A DNA stretch of 46,511 bases, taken from Terriglobales bacterium (GTDB lineage Bacteria > Acidobacteriota > Terriglobia > Terriglobales > Acidobacteriaceae). The translations under genes and the position numbers were made by a program. Positions within the stretch are counted from its first letter, which is position 1; every line of letters begins with the position of its first letter. Below the pieces are notes generated by a model, which had not been told where the DNA came from, ran no database searches, and was given only the letters and a program-made list of their open reading frames with translations. The stretch lies in NCBI GenBank assembly GCA_015655195.1, contig JAATFM010000210.1, positions 1 to 46,511 of the forward strand, given 5' to 3'. Positions 7,478 to 17,212 of the stretch are shown here, in pieces.

Positions 7478-8131
7478 ATGAGCGAGAGAATTGTTGCCTT
7501 CCTGGTGCACTTCGTTACCAGTGTGATTGATGCCGGCGGGTATGTCGGAATTGCGGCGCTGATGGGAATTGAATCGGCGTGCATTCCTCTGCCTTCGGAA
7601 ATCATCATGCCGTTTGCGGGCTACCTGGTCTATCTCAAGCACCTGAATCTCTTCTGGACGGCAACGGCGGGCGCGATTGGCTGCAACCTCGGCTCGCTCG
7701 TCGCTTACTGGATTGGCGCCAAGGGCGGCCGGCCGCTGGTGGAGCGCTATGGGCGTTGGGTGCTGATGAGCCGGCACGATCTCGACCGCATGACGCACTT
7801 CTTCACCCAATATGGTGCGATTACGGTGCTGCTCGGCCGCATGCTGCCCGTGGTGCGAACCTTCATCGCGTTTCCGGCGGGAATTGCGCGGATGCCGCAG
7901 ACAAAGTTTCACATCTATACATTTGTGGGCTCGTGGCCGTGGTGCCTTGCGCTCGCCTATGCCGGCATGAGGCTGGGTGAGAGTTGGGACGACCCGCACT
8001 CGAAGTTTCACGAGCTGTTTCACCGCTTTCACACCGCGATTATTGTGCTGATTCTGGTCGCCCTGGTGTGGTTCGTCTGGACGCACATACAGCGCGCCCG
8101 CAAGGAAAACAGGCCTGACGCGATAAACTAA
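7478..8131 (+). CDS. DedA-family (VTT/SNARE-associated) membrane protein
   Basis: This 217-residue integral membrane protein belongs to the DedA family, whose members are implicated in undecaprenyl-phosphate or phospholipid scrambling across the inner membrane and in proton-motive-force homeostasis. It shows the re-entrant loop ESACIPLPSEIIMPFAG with acidic residues Glu32 and Glu41, and the family motif LLGRMLPVVRTFIAFPAG with Arg121 and Arg127, plus a C-terminal hydrophobic helix. A lipid-carrier recycling role would be relevant to the polysaccharide locus downstream, but that link is inference. It starts at ATG 7478 with only a weak GAAG upstream. Confidence 0.9.
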   Translation: MSERIVAFLVHFVTSVIDAGGYVGIAALMGIESACIPLPSEIIMPFAGYLVYLKHLNLFWTATAGAIGCNLGSLVAYWIGAKGGRPLVERYGRWVLMSRHDLDRMTHFFTQYGAITVLLGRMLPVVRTFIAFPAGIARMPQTKFHIYTFVGSWPWCLALAYAGMRLGESWDDPHSKFHELFHRFHTAIIVLILVALVWFVWTHIQRARKENRPDAIN

Positions 8132-8150
8132 TCCGTTTGGTCAAGACAGA

Positions 8151-8184
8151 TTGCCAGAACAAATTGGCAAAGCCAAGTTGGCAA
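8151..8184. promoter_or_regulatory. Palindromic TTGGC/GCCAA cluster upstream of ino1
   Basis: TTGGC at 8164-8168 and GCCAA at 8172-8176 form a 5-3-5 palindrome. TTGCCA at 8151-8156 pairs with TGGCAA ending at 8170, and a second TTGGCAA occurs at 8178-8184. The cluster lies 50-85 bp before the ino1 start, between dedA and ino1, and could be an operator. No regulator can be assigned. Confidence 0.35.
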
Positions 8185-8234
8185 GCAAGGGCGTAGCGCG
8201 CGCGCGACGCCGGAAGGAAGGACAGGGAGTAACA

Positions 8235-9554
<1,320 letters not shown>

Positions 9555-9611
9555 TAGCTACCCTCGCGGCGTTTTATTTTTGTCCTTAGCTGTGGGGTTT
9601 CAACAGGTTGT

Positions 9612-9674
9612 CCATCTGATCGAGAACTGGGAAGCTGGATTTGCGAAGACTCTGCACTCCAGGAGATCAGATGG
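9612..9674. repeat. 10-bp perfect inverted repeat flanking the start of the transposase remnant
   Basis: CCATCTGATC at 9612-9621 is the exact reverse complement of GATCAGATGG at 9665-9674. The right arm covers the ATG of the IS481-like remnant and is preceded by AGGAG. The pair may be a stem that once controlled transposase expression or a chance dyad in decayed DNA. Which of these holds cannot be decided here. Confidence 0.4.
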
Positions 9675-9866
9675 ACTACCACCAGAATGCCGAACTACCG
9701 TAATCGTGCGAGAGGAACTAGCCAGGATGGTTCCTTTAGAAGAAACAGGCCGTGGTCTGCTTCAACGTGAGCACGAAAGACGACGGCCAAGTGGGTAGGC
9801 CGTTACCGTGAAGCGGGAGCAGCGACCTAATGGACCGCAGTTCCCGTCTGACCTGCTCCCCAAAAT
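9671..9866 (+). pseudogene. Frameshifted N-terminal remnant of an IS481-family transposase
   Basis: Piecing three frames together gives the N-terminal HTH of an IS481-type transposase. It begins MDYHQNAEL at 9671, shifts to TVIVREELARMV, then VCFNVSTK, then TTAKWVGRYREAGAA, and ends DLMDRSSRLT. The W-x-x-R-Y-x-x-x-G-x-x-x-L-x-D-R-S-S-R pattern is the family signature. At least three frameshifts and several stops interrupt it, and the DDE catalytic core is absent, so it is dead. It marks an old insertion or deletion at the boundary between the housekeeping block and the copper region. Family naming rests on this motif only. Confidence 0.7.
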
Positions 9867-10463
9867 CTGCATATTGGTTGGTGTGAATTATGGTAGCAAT
9901 ATAGTTGACGCATCGAATCACGCGAGCTGTGGGTTCCTGGGGAAATCCGCTATTTACACGAGTTACATGATGGGGATTTAAGCCAATATTTATCTATAAG
10001 CTACTGCATATTCTGTCTCGCTTTGATGAGTCAGGCATGTTGCTACTTATAATAGTGCCTTTTGGTGGCCGTTAGTCTTATTGTACGGCAGTAACTTATT
10101 CGTCGGAAGGCAGGCTACTCGGCAAACATCGCAAGCTAGAGCAGTTCTCCTATTGCTGTAGAGGGAGTTTTGTATCCCACCCTCAAAAACGCGGTGAGGG
10201 TGGAGCATCCGAGACTCTATACCTTCACGAGAAATGCTCTAATGGGAAGCGTGCTGGCAGAGTCAAATTTTGATGGCGAAACAATTCGGTTTGCGGATCT
10301 GGGCCGACGCATGATTGTGAATTGCAAGTATGATCTGGATGTTGTGGGTCATCATGCGCGGTCGGACATCTTTAAACCAGCGGTGGATACCAGCACCTGC
10401 CAAGCCGTCGTCTTTGGAAGCGAGGGCGCCAGCGACCGGAACCCGTTGCCGCGAGTGTCGAGG
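9867..10463. other. Non-coding, AT-richer stretch upstream of the ECF sigma gene
   Basis: About 600 bp with no recognisable gene. The first half (to about 10160) has stop codons in all frames and looks like decayed DNA following the transposase remnant. The second half is formally open in the frame of the downstream sigma factor from about 10170, but its translation shows no family sequence. The hairpin at 10177-10203 lies here. The promoter of the sigma gene is presumably in this stretch but was not located. Confidence 0.5.
10177..10203. repeat. 9-bp perfect hairpin in the sigma-gene leader
   Basis: CCACCCTCA at 10177-10185 pairs exactly with TGAGGGTGG at 10195-10203 around a 9-base loop. 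It is about 260 bp before the sigma factor start and could be a regulatory stem or operator. No T tract follows, so it is not a classical terminator. Confidence 0.4.
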
Positions 10464-11042
10464 ATGAAGATGAGTCAAGCAGAAAGCAATCTGGACCCGG
10501 GTCTGCGGCAATTTCCCTTGGATCGCGTGGTCGCGCATCAGAGCAAATTCCTGAGTTTTCTGCGGATGCGGGTGGAAGATGCGGCCACTGCGGAAGACAT
10601 TCTTCAGTCAGCTTATTTGAAGGCCATGGAACATGGCGCGGAGATTCGGGACGACGAAAGCGCGGTGGCGTGGTTCTATCGGATCCTGCGCAATGCGATT
10701 GTAGACCACTACCGTAGAGGTGCGGCCCGCGCACGGGCGCATGAGGGATTTGCAAGCGAGGCTCCTGCCAGTTACGAGCCGGAACTTGCGCAGACGGTCT
10801 GCGCATGTATCGGCGACGTAGTCCATAACCTCAAAGACGAGTATCGCTCGGCCATCGAACAGGTTGACCTGGGCGGCAAATCCGTCGAAGACTTTGCCCA
10901 GACAGAGCGGATTTCCGCAAATAATGCCTCAGTACGCCTCCATAGGGCACGGAAGGCGATTGCGCGCCAGTTGACGACGGTTTGCGGTGCCTGCGCGGAG
11001 CATCAATGCCTGGATTGCACATGCCGCCGCAGTCAAGTGTAA
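10464..11042 (+). CDS. ECF sigma factor with cysteine-rich C terminus (CorE/ECF44-like)
   Basis: A 192-residue sigma-70-family regulator from ATG 10464, or 10470, which is in frame and near the ribosome site. Region 2 spans about residues 20-90 (DRVVAHQSKFLSFLRMRV, DAATAEDILQSAYLKAM, AWFYRILRNAIVDHYRR). Region 4 spans about 115-170 (LKDEYRSAIEQVDLGGKSVEDFA, NNASVRLHRARKAI). Two features recall Myxococcus CorE: a CxC in the linker (Cys113, Cys115) and a cysteine-rich tail, CGACAEHQCLDCTC (Cys174, 177, 182, 185, 187). In CorE these cysteines bind copper and switch the sigma factor directly, without an anti-sigma. The next gene is a copper ATPase, consistent with that role. The open frame extends to 10170, but the added 98 residues carry no sigma motifs. 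Confidence 0.85.
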   Translation: MKMSQAESNLDPGLRQFPLDRVVAHQSKFLSFLRMRVEDAATAEDILQSAYLKAMEHGAEIRDDESAVAWFYRILRNAIVDHYRRGAARARAHEGFASEAPASYEPELAQTVCACIGDVVHNLKDEYRSAIEQVDLGGKSVEDFAQTERISANNASVRLHRARKAIARQLTTVCGACAEHQCLDCTCRRSQV

Positions 11043-11092
11043 GATCGCGCCGCCTCATGCGTCAGCAGCATTGAAAGAAACAGGAGGCAACA

Positions 11093-13531
11093 ATGTGCTG
11101 CTGTGACAAGACATCTCAAACCACCACCATAGACCGGGTCTGCGGCATGACGGTCGATCCTTCGACAGCCGCCGCTCATGTCGAGCACGAGGGAAGCACA
11201 CACTATTTCTGCAGCCAGAGCTGCGCGACAAAGTTCCGCACCGATCCGGAGAAATACCTTCGCGCGAAGGTATCTTTCATTGCCGCTCCATCGTCGAAGG
11301 CGGAACAGCAAACCGAATATGTCTGCCCGATGCACCCGGAGGTCCGGCAGATGGGGCCGGGCAGTTGCTCCAAGTGTGGCATGGCTCTTGAGCCGGCAAC
11401 TGTGACGGCACCTACGATGCGTACCGAGTACACCTGCCCGATGCACCCGGAGATTATTCGTTCCGAACCGGGCAACTGCCCCATCTGCGGGATGGCGCTG
11501 GAACCACGGCAAGTTACTGCCGAGGAGAGCAATCCGGAATTGGCCGATATGACGAGGCGGCTCTGGATCAGTGTTGTGCTTGCGCTTCCGTTGCTCGCGC
11601 TGATGATCTCCGAGCTTCTGCCGTCCATGCCGCTTCAACACTGGCTATCGGCAAGAATGTGGGCATGGGTCGAGTTCGCGCTGGCGACTCCGGCTGTTCT
11701 GTGGTGCGGATGGCCGTTCTTTGTCCGAGGCTGGCAGTCGCTCGTGCACCGCAGCCTCAATATGTTCACCTTGATCGCTCTCGGGACCGGCACAGCCTAT
11801 GTTTACAGCGTTATCGCTACACTCGTGCCGCAAATGTTCCCCGCATCGTTTCGCGGTGAGGGTGGGCAGGTCGATCTTTACTTTGAGCCGGCGGTGGTCA
11901 TTACCGCGCTCGTTCTGCTCGGCCAGGTGATGGAGCTTCGAGCGCGCAGCCAGACGAGCAGTGCCATTCGTGCGTTGCTTGGCCTGGCTCCGAAGACTGC
12001 GCGGCGGCTCGATGAACACGGCCAGGAGACGGATGTGCCGCTCGAACAGGTACAGGTCAACGACCGACTTCGTGTACGCCCCGGGGAAAAGATTCCGGTC
12101 GATGGCATTGTGTTGGAAGGGCACAGCTCCGTCGACGAATCGATGATTACCGGCGAGCCGATCCCGATTGAAAAGGACGCGACGGCAAAGGTCACCGCCG
12201 GAACCGTCAATGGGACGGGTGGATTTGTGATGCGTGCGGAACGCATCGGCGCGGACACTCTTCTGGCGCAGATCGTGAAAATGGTGAGCGAAGCGCAGCG
12301 GTCGCGCGCACCCATTCAACGGCTTGTGGACCGCGTTTCGTCGTACTTCGTCCCTGCCGTGATTGTTTCCGCAATCATTACTTTTGCCGTCTGGTATCTT
12401 GTCGGACCACAGCCGCGCTTTGCGCATGCATTAGTCAATGCGGTTGCTGTTCTGATCGTAGCCTGTCCATGCGCGTTGGGACTCGCTACGCCGATGGCCA
12501 TCATGGTTGGAACAGGACGCGGTGCACGGGCCGGCATCCTGATTCGCAATGCAGAGGCTCTGGAGTCCTTCGGCAAGGTCGACACGCTCATCCTCGATAA
12601 AACCGGAACGCTGACGGAAGGCAAGCCGACACTGAGTTCCATCCTTGCGCAACCCGGTGTCAGTGAATCCGAACTGTTGCGCCTTGTGGCCAGCCTTGAG
12701 CGTGCCAGCGAGCATCCTTTGGCCGCGGCCATCGTAAAAGGCGCTGAAGCAGCCAACCTTTCTCTGGCTGACACGGCGGACTTCAACTCCGTGACCGGCA
12801 AAGGCGTGACGGGAACGGTCGCTGGCAAACAGATTGCGGTTGGAAATGCCGAGATGTTTCGCACCTTGTCGATCGACCCTGCGCCGCTACTCAAGCAGGC
12901 TGACGCTCTGCGGAAAGAAGGGCAGACGGTGATGCTTGTCGCTGTGGATGGCAAGGCAGCGGGTCTCGTGGCCGTCTCCGATCCGATCAAGGAGTCAACG
13001 CCGGAGGCGATCCGCGAATTGAAAGCAGCCGGCCTGAAGATCATCATGGTCACCGGAGACAATGCGACGACGGCCCAGGCAGTGGCGAGCAAACTCGGCA
13101 TCGCATTCGAGGCCGACGTGCTCCCCGAAAAAAAGGCTGAAGTCGTCAAGGCGCATCAGCAGCAAGGCGCCATTGTCGCGATGGCAGGGGACGGCGTGAA
13201 CGATGCACCGGCGCTTGCACAGGCCAACGTTGGCATCGCTATGGGAACCGGCACCGACGTGGCAATGGAAGCCGGCGCCATCACGTTGCTTAAAGGCGAT
13301 CTGCGGGCGATTCTGCGCGCGCGTCATCTCAGTCTGGTGACCATGCGCAATATTCGCCAAAACCTGTTCTTTGCCTTCATCTACAACGTAGTCGGCGTGC
13401 CACTTGCCGCAGGGGTGCTCTTTCCGGCGTTCGGCCTGCTCCTGAACCCGATGATCGCCGCGGCTGCCATGAGCTTCAGTTCCGTTTCGGTCATTGCGAA
13501 TGCGCTCAGGCTGCGCGCAGCGGAATTGTGA
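11093..13531 (+). CDS. Copper-translocating P1B-type ATPase with YHS and two heavy-metal-binding modules
   Basis: An 812-residue membrane transporter for ATP-driven export of Cu(I) (possibly also Ag(I)). The N terminus is MCCCDK, then a YHS domain ([26 protein letters not shown], residues 15-57), then two repeats of the heavy-metal-binding module ([20 protein letters not shown] at 77-95 and [20 protein letters not shown] at 113-132), each ending in GMALEP. The catalytic parts are canonical: TGEPIP, the metal-site CPC at 458-460, phosphorylated Asp502 in DKTGT, SEHP with His541, and [10 protein letters not shown]. No ferredoxin-like HMA domain is present. It follows the CorE-like sigma gene by 50 bp with an AGGAGG ribosome site and is probably co-transcribed with it or controlled by it. 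Confidence 0.94.
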   Translation: MCCCDKTSQTTTIDRVCGMTVDPSTAAAHVEHEGSTHYFCSQSCATKFRTDPEKYLRAKVSFIAAPSSKAEQQTEYVCPMHPEVRQMGPGSCSKCGMALEPATVTAPTMRTEYTCPMHPEIIRSEPGNCPICGMALEPRQVTAEESNPELADMTRRLWISVVLALPLLALMISELLPSMPLQHWLSARMWAWVEFALATPAVLWCGWPFFVRGWQSLVHRSLNMFTLIALGTGTAYVYSVIATLVPQMFPASFRGEGGQVDLYFEPAVVITALVLLGQVMELRARSQTSSAIRALLGLAPKTARRLDEHGQETDVPLEQVQVNDRLRVRPGEKIPVDGIVLEGHSSVDESMITGEPIPIEKDATAKVTAGTVNGTGGFVMRAERIGADTLLAQIVKMVSEAQRSRAPIQRLVDRVSSYFVPAVIVSAIITFAVWYLVGPQPRFAHALVNAVAVLIVACPCALGLATPMAIMVGTGRGARAGILIRNAEALESFGKVDTLILDKTGTLTEGKPTLSSILAQPGVSESELLRLVASLERASEHPLAAAIVKGAEAANLSLADTADFNSVTGKGVTGTVAGKQIAVGNAEMFRTLSIDPAPLLKQADALRKEGQTVMLVAVDGKAAGLVAVSDPIKESTPEAIRELKAAGLKIIMVTGDNATTAQAVASKLGIAFEADVLPEKKAEVVKAHQQQGAIVAMAGDGVNDAPALAQANVGIAMGTGTDVAMEAGAITLLKGDLRAILRARHLSLVTMRNIRQNLFFAFIYNVVGVPLAAGVLFPAFGLLLNPMIAAAAMSFSSVSVIANALRLRAAEL

Positions 13532-13603
13532 TGTGCGTCATATCGATGTAAGAAGTGGTGATACAGCCTGCGACTTTAGCCAAGGCCAGGGCATCTGACT
13601 GGC

Positions 13604-14716
13604 ATGAGCAATCTCACCGGAAGCAGCACTGTGCCTTTATTCAGGCCATTTCGCGTCAGGGATCTGGCCTTATCGAACCGGATTGTGATGGCACCTATGA
13701 CGCGCGCCAAGTCGCCCCGAGGCATTCCTGGACCGGAAGTGGCGGCGTACTATCGCCGCCGCGCCGAGGGCGGAGTGGGATTGATCATTACGGAAGGCAC
13801 CTACGTTCCGCATCCGGCTGCGGGCTTCTATCCCGATGTGCCGCGCTTCTACGGCGAGGAATCCCTGGCCGGATGGAAGCGCGTGGTTGAGGAAGTCCAT
13901 CGGGTTGGCGGCAAAATCTTTCCCCAAATCTGGCACGTTGGTTTGACATCGGCTCCAGATGGAAGCTTCCGCCCTGGCGCGATGGGTCCGTCAGGACTTG
14001 CCAAACCGGGTGAGAAGATTGCCGAGCCGATGACGCAGCAGGACATCGACGCAGTGGTCCGCGCTTTTGGTGAGGCCGCACGTTCGGCGCAGCATTTGGG
14101 ATTCGATGGAGTGGAGATTCACGGTGCGCACGGCTATCTTCTGGACCAGTTCTTTTGGAATGGAACCAACCAGCGCACCGATGGCTATGGAGGCGACTTG
14201 GCCGCTCGGACCCGTTTCGCGGTGGAAGTGATCCGTGAAGTCCGTAGCCGGGTGAGCCCGGAGTTTCCCGTCTGCCTGCGCTTTTCGCAGTGGAAACTGC
14301 AGGACTATAACGCAAAGTTGGCACAGAGTCCCGCCGAGTTGGAGAGTTTTCTTGCTCCTCTGTCTGCTGCAGGCGTGGATCTTTTCCATTGCTCGCAGCG
14401 CCGCTTCTGGGAGCCGGAGTTTGAGGGCAGTTCGCTGAATCTGGCAGGGTGGACCAAGAAACTGACCGGCAAGCCCACCATCACGGTAGGCTCGATCACA
14501 CTGAATGAGGAATTCACACACACGTTTCGCAGTGCGGAGACCGCCGCGGTAACCGGCATCGATGAACTGCTGGAACGTCTGAATCGCGAAGAGTTCGACC
14601 TGGTGGCCATCGGGCGGTCGTTGATCGTGAATCCTTCCTGGCCGGGCGTGATTCAGCGAGGGGCGATCCATGAATTGCTGCCGTACCAGCGGGACGTGCT
14701 GACGCAATTGATATAG
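13604..14716 (+). CDS. Old Yellow Enzyme-family NADH:flavin oxidoreductase
   Basis: A 370-residue FMN-dependent TIM-barrel reductase for activated alkenes (enones, nitro-esters and similar). It has FRPFRVRDLALSNRIVMAPMTR at the N terminus, GGVGLIITEGTYV, FPQIWHVG, the substrate-binding His pair in GVEIHGAHGYLLDQFFW, then NQRTDGYGG, and the C-terminal LVAIGRSLIVNPSW phosphate-binding region. Physiological substrate cannot be read from sequence. It follows the copper ATPase by 72 bp on the same strand, and the next gene is another flavoprotein, suggesting an oxidative or electrophile stress set, which is inference. Confidence 0.92.
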   Translation: MSNLTGSSTVPLFRPFRVRDLALSNRIVMAPMTRAKSPRGIPGPEVAAYYRRRAEGGVGLIITEGTYVPHPAAGFYPDVPRFYGEESLAGWKRVVEEVHRVGGKIFPQIWHVGLTSAPDGSFRPGAMGPSGLAKPGEKIAEPMTQQDIDAVVRAFGEAARSAQHLGFDGVEIHGAHGYLLDQFFWNGTNQRTDGYGGDLAARTRFAVEVIREVRSRVSPEFPVCLRFSQWKLQDYNAKLAQSPAELESFLAPLSAAGVDLFHCSQRRFWEPEFEGSSLNLAGWTKKLTGKPTITVGSITLNEEFTHTFRSAETAAVTGIDELLERLNREEFDLVAIGRSLIVNPSWPGVIQRGAIHELLPYQRDVLTQLI

Positions 14717-14835
14717 GACCGGCTTGGGGAAGCACTTGGAAATCAGGGTGCGGCGTAAGACATTTTCGTCGTGATCGCGTTTGTCCATACGCGGCGTCAG
14801 AGCATAGTTTTAACGGTCGGAGATTGGGGGGATTG

Positions 14836-15516
14836 ATGAAAGTGATCGCGTTTAACGGCAGTCCACGAAAGAAGTGGAATACGGCTACACTACTCGACAA
14901 AGCACTTGAAGGGGCCGCCTCAAAAGGAGCTTCTACAAAACTGGTCCACCTGTACGATCTTGATTTCAAGGGCTGCAGAAGCTGCTTTGGATGCAAAGTG
15001 AAGGGCGGTCCAAGTTATGGAAGGTGTGCTGTAAAAGACGATCTGACGCCATTCCTCAGAGAAGTGGAAGAGGTTGACGCCATCATCCTGGGTTCGCCCA
15101 TCTACCTCTGGTCTGTCTCGGGCGAGATGAAATCTCTTTTGGAGCGTTTGGTCTTTGCGTTTTATCGCTACGCGAAAGCAAATGATCCAGCACCAACGCT
15201 CTTTCCCAGAAAGATTCGCACCGGCTTCATCTACACGATGAATACAACGGACAAGGAATTGAAGGAGATCGGTGGCGACAGAAATATTGCAGTCAATGAG
15301 ATGTTTTTGAGTAAAGTTTTCGGGAGTGCAGAATCGCTGCTCTGCTTCGATACCTATCAGTTCGAGGACTATTCGAAGGTCGATCAGGAGTACTTCGATC
15401 CTGAGAAAAAGGCAGCACGCCGGAAGGAATATTTTCCGCAGGACTGCCAACGAGCTTTCGAGATGGGAGTCCGGCTCGCAAATGGGGGCCCGGTGCCGGT
15501 TGCATTCAACAGATAA
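14836..15516 (+). CDS. Flavodoxin-like NAD(P)H-dependent FMN reductase / iron-sulfur flavoprotein-like
   Basis: A 226-residue protein with a flavodoxin-like fold. The FMN phosphate loop is MKVIAFNGSPRKKWNTATLL at the N terminus, and the isoalloxazine-contact segment is ILGSPIYLWSVSGEMKSLLERL near residues 86-107. Between them is GCRSCFGCK followed by another cysteine (about residues 47-64), which resembles the cluster-binding cysteines of iron-sulfur flavoproteins, though cluster ligation is not certain. The formal frame begins with a TTG at 14824. The ATG at 14836 has a GGGGGGA ribosome site and is preferred. It probably handles quinone, metal or redox-active substrates. Confidence 0.85.
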   Translation: MKVIAFNGSPRKKWNTATLLDKALEGAASKGASTKLVHLYDLDFKGCRSCFGCKVKGGPSYGRCAVKDDLTPFLREVEEVDAIILGSPIYLWSVSGEMKSLLERLVFAFYRYAKANDPAPTLFPRKIRTGFIYTMNTTDKELKEIGGDRNIAVNEMFLSKVFGSAESLLCFDTYQFEDYSKVDQEYFDPEKKAARRKEYFPQDCQRAFEMGVRLANGGPVPVAFNR

Positions 15517-15539
15517 ATTGGCGACTGTCTAGATCTACA

Positions 15540-15632
15540 GAATTCGCGATCCAAAGCCTGCGTAGCGAGCGTATCTTCGAGTCTCTTACGCTCCGTAATG
15601 TCACGGACGTCACGGCTCTCATCCCCACTTGC
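15540..15632 (-). pseudogene. Fragment of a PAS/PAC-domain sensor protein
   Basis: On the minus strand 31 codons read SRDVRDITERKRLEDTLATQ followed by ALDREF, the characteristic end of a PAC motif and the start of the following helical linker in PAS-domain histidine kinases or cyclases. An in-frame stop lies immediately upstream, and no other PAS or kinase sequence surrounds it. It is therefore a residue of a deleted sensor gene, useful as a sign that this spot was rearranged. Confidence 0.6.
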
Positions 15633-15640
15633 TTAGTGAG

Positions 15641-15672
15641 CATAACTCGTCTCTTTGATGAGACGAGTTATG
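15641..15672. terminator. Perfect 13-bp hairpin at the end of the O-antigen ligase-like gene
   Basis: CATAACTCGTCTC at 15641-15653 is the exact reverse complement of GAGACGAGTTATG at 15660-15672, with a 6-base loop. The right arm includes the stop codon of the minus-strand ligase gene (15668-15670). It is likely to stabilise or terminate that transcript. The expected T run is missing, so a factor-independent terminator is not certain. Confidence 0.55.
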
Positions 15673-16966
15673 TTAAAGAGTCAGACTGCCTCTTTGGAGG
15701 CCTTGGCAGATGTTTGTCTGACATTCGTGCCATGTACAAGGCCCCGAGCAGTGCGAATATCCAGCCCGAAACCGCGGGGCGTGGAAAAGGGTAGTCCACG
15801 CATGCGTGCAACATCACTGCAAGCAGGCCTAATCCCCAGGGATGGCGGACGGCTGCGGGAATGGCTATTGCGCAAGGAATCAAGACCAGCAGCAGGAAGG
15901 GAATCCCTCCGTCAGCAGCAAACTCTGCCCAGTCGTTGTGTGCATGATTGGCATAAAAGGGGAAATCCTTTACCGCATGTTGCTGGTAAACTTCAGGAAA
16001 TGTTCCTAGACCGTAACCCGTTAGAGGCCGATGTTTCGCCATATCCACGGCTGCCATCAGGAACTCCCGGCGTCCTGAAAAAGGATCATGCCCCTCAAGG
16101 CGCTGCCAGACGCGCTGCCATCCAACCGCGAAAGTGAAAACCGCCGCCAGGATCGGAACCATAACCAAGATCGCGGTAGTGGAGCGGCTGGGAAGGCCTG
16201 TCTTTGGGTTGCGCAGTCTCACCAGTCCGATCACTAGCATCACCAGTAGCTCTGCTGTGCAGATTGCAGCTCCAGCACGCGAAGCCGAGGCAATCGCGGA
16301 TGCATAGAGGACTCCGCCGGCCAAGGCGTAGCCCCAGGATCGCCAGCCTTCACTGAGAGCCCGCCAGAGGGCGATCGGTAGCGCCAACTCGACGAATTGC
16401 GCGTAGTTATTTTGATTCTGAAATGTTGCGTAGACGTCAGGATAGCCGCTAGAGAATATCCACAGTACCAGCCCATTCGACGTGAAGAGTTGAGTCACAC
16501 AGAGCACAGCCATCGCTGTCGCGAAAACCAGGAAGGCGCTCAGGAAGTTACGCCGTGCCGCCCCGGAACAACTGACGATCTGGCTCAGAAAAAATACACC
16601 GGCAAGAGCTCCCCATCTAAGGACAGCTTCGCGTGTCTCGAAGCTGGAGGCGGTGGTGTGCGCAAGGATCTGGCCAACTCCCCAGAGGGGAATCAGATAA
16701 ACCAACCACGGTGCGATGCCGCGAGCCACGTGCTCCGTTCTCCTGCGCATGCCGAGCAGAAGGCAAGCAGCAAGGAGTGCATAGATGCCAATCTGAAAGC
16801 ACTGAGGCGCCCAGGCTTCACGGACGAAGACCGTAACAGTGGTAAAGACGAGCAGCAGAAACAGCAACGCGCCTACAACTACCGGCGTAGGTCGTCGGAG
16901 CCCTGCATTGGCTGGGCTGTCAGCCCCGGCACTCGCGTGGATATCTGTGGATGTCAACGCGTCCAT
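15668..16966 (-). CDS. O-antigen ligase / polymerase family membrane protein
   Basis: A 432-residue protein with about ten to twelve transmembrane helices and a periplasmic loop before the last helices. The loop carries RREFLMAAVDMAKHRPLTGY, GLGTFPEVYQQHA and NHAHNDWAEFAADGGIPFLL, where the histidine in H-x-H-N-D is the signature of WaaL/Wzy-type enzymes that transfer or polymerise lipid-linked glycans. A second family member is at 34044, so one may polymerise and the other ligate. The N terminus has a 25-residue soluble leader before the first helix. It stands alone on the minus strand, facing away from the main polysaccharide gene series. Confidence 0.85.
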   Translation of the reverse strand: MDALTSTDIHASAGADSPANAGLRRPTPVVVGALLFLLLVFTTVTVFVREAWAPQCFQIGIYALLAACLLLGMRRRTEHVARGIAPWLVYLIPLWGVGQILAHTTASSFETREAVLRWGALAGVFFLSQIVSCSGAARRNFLSAFLVFATAMAVLCVTQLFTSNGLVLWIFSSGYPDVYATFQNQNNYAQFVELALPIALWRALSEGWRSWGYALAGGVLYASAIASASRAGAAICTAELLVMLVIGLVRLRNPKTGLPSRSTTAILVMVPILAAVFTFAVGWQRVWQRLEGHDPFSGRREFLMAAVDMAKHRPLTGYGLGTFPEVYQQHAVKDFPFYANHAHNDWAEFAADGGIPFLLLVLIPCAIAIPAAVRHPWGLGLLAVMLHACVDYPFPRPAVSGWIFALLGALYMARMSDKHLPRPPKRQSDSLT

Positions 16967-17212
16967 TCTATGCTTCTTGGTGACTCAGTTAGCAAACTAA
17001 TCTGCAGAAGGCCCAGAGAAATCTCTCGCTTTGGGGTTCTCCAACCAGACTTCTTTCGCTGAGCCACGGGAGAAGCGTGGTCCCATGCGTAGCGAATCTT
17101 CAAGTGCATGACTGGCCATCGAATTGTTGTTCATGGTGGAATTCCATTGCGCCTCAACCTATTTCCTCTTCAGCCGATAACTCCAGCAACTCAATCAGGT
17201 ATCCGGAGTGCG

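Noticed and set aside
9555..9600. T-rich stretch after ino1 as a rho-independent terminator
   Set aside because: TTTTATTTTT is present but no stem of useful length precedes it.
10170..10463. 98-codon extension of the ECF sigma factor
   Set aside because: No sigma motifs; region 2 begins after 10464 and a GAGG lies just before it.
16397..17062. 221-codon plus-strand frame
   Set aside because: It is the complement of the ligase-like membrane protein gene and is Arg/Ser-rich without motifs.
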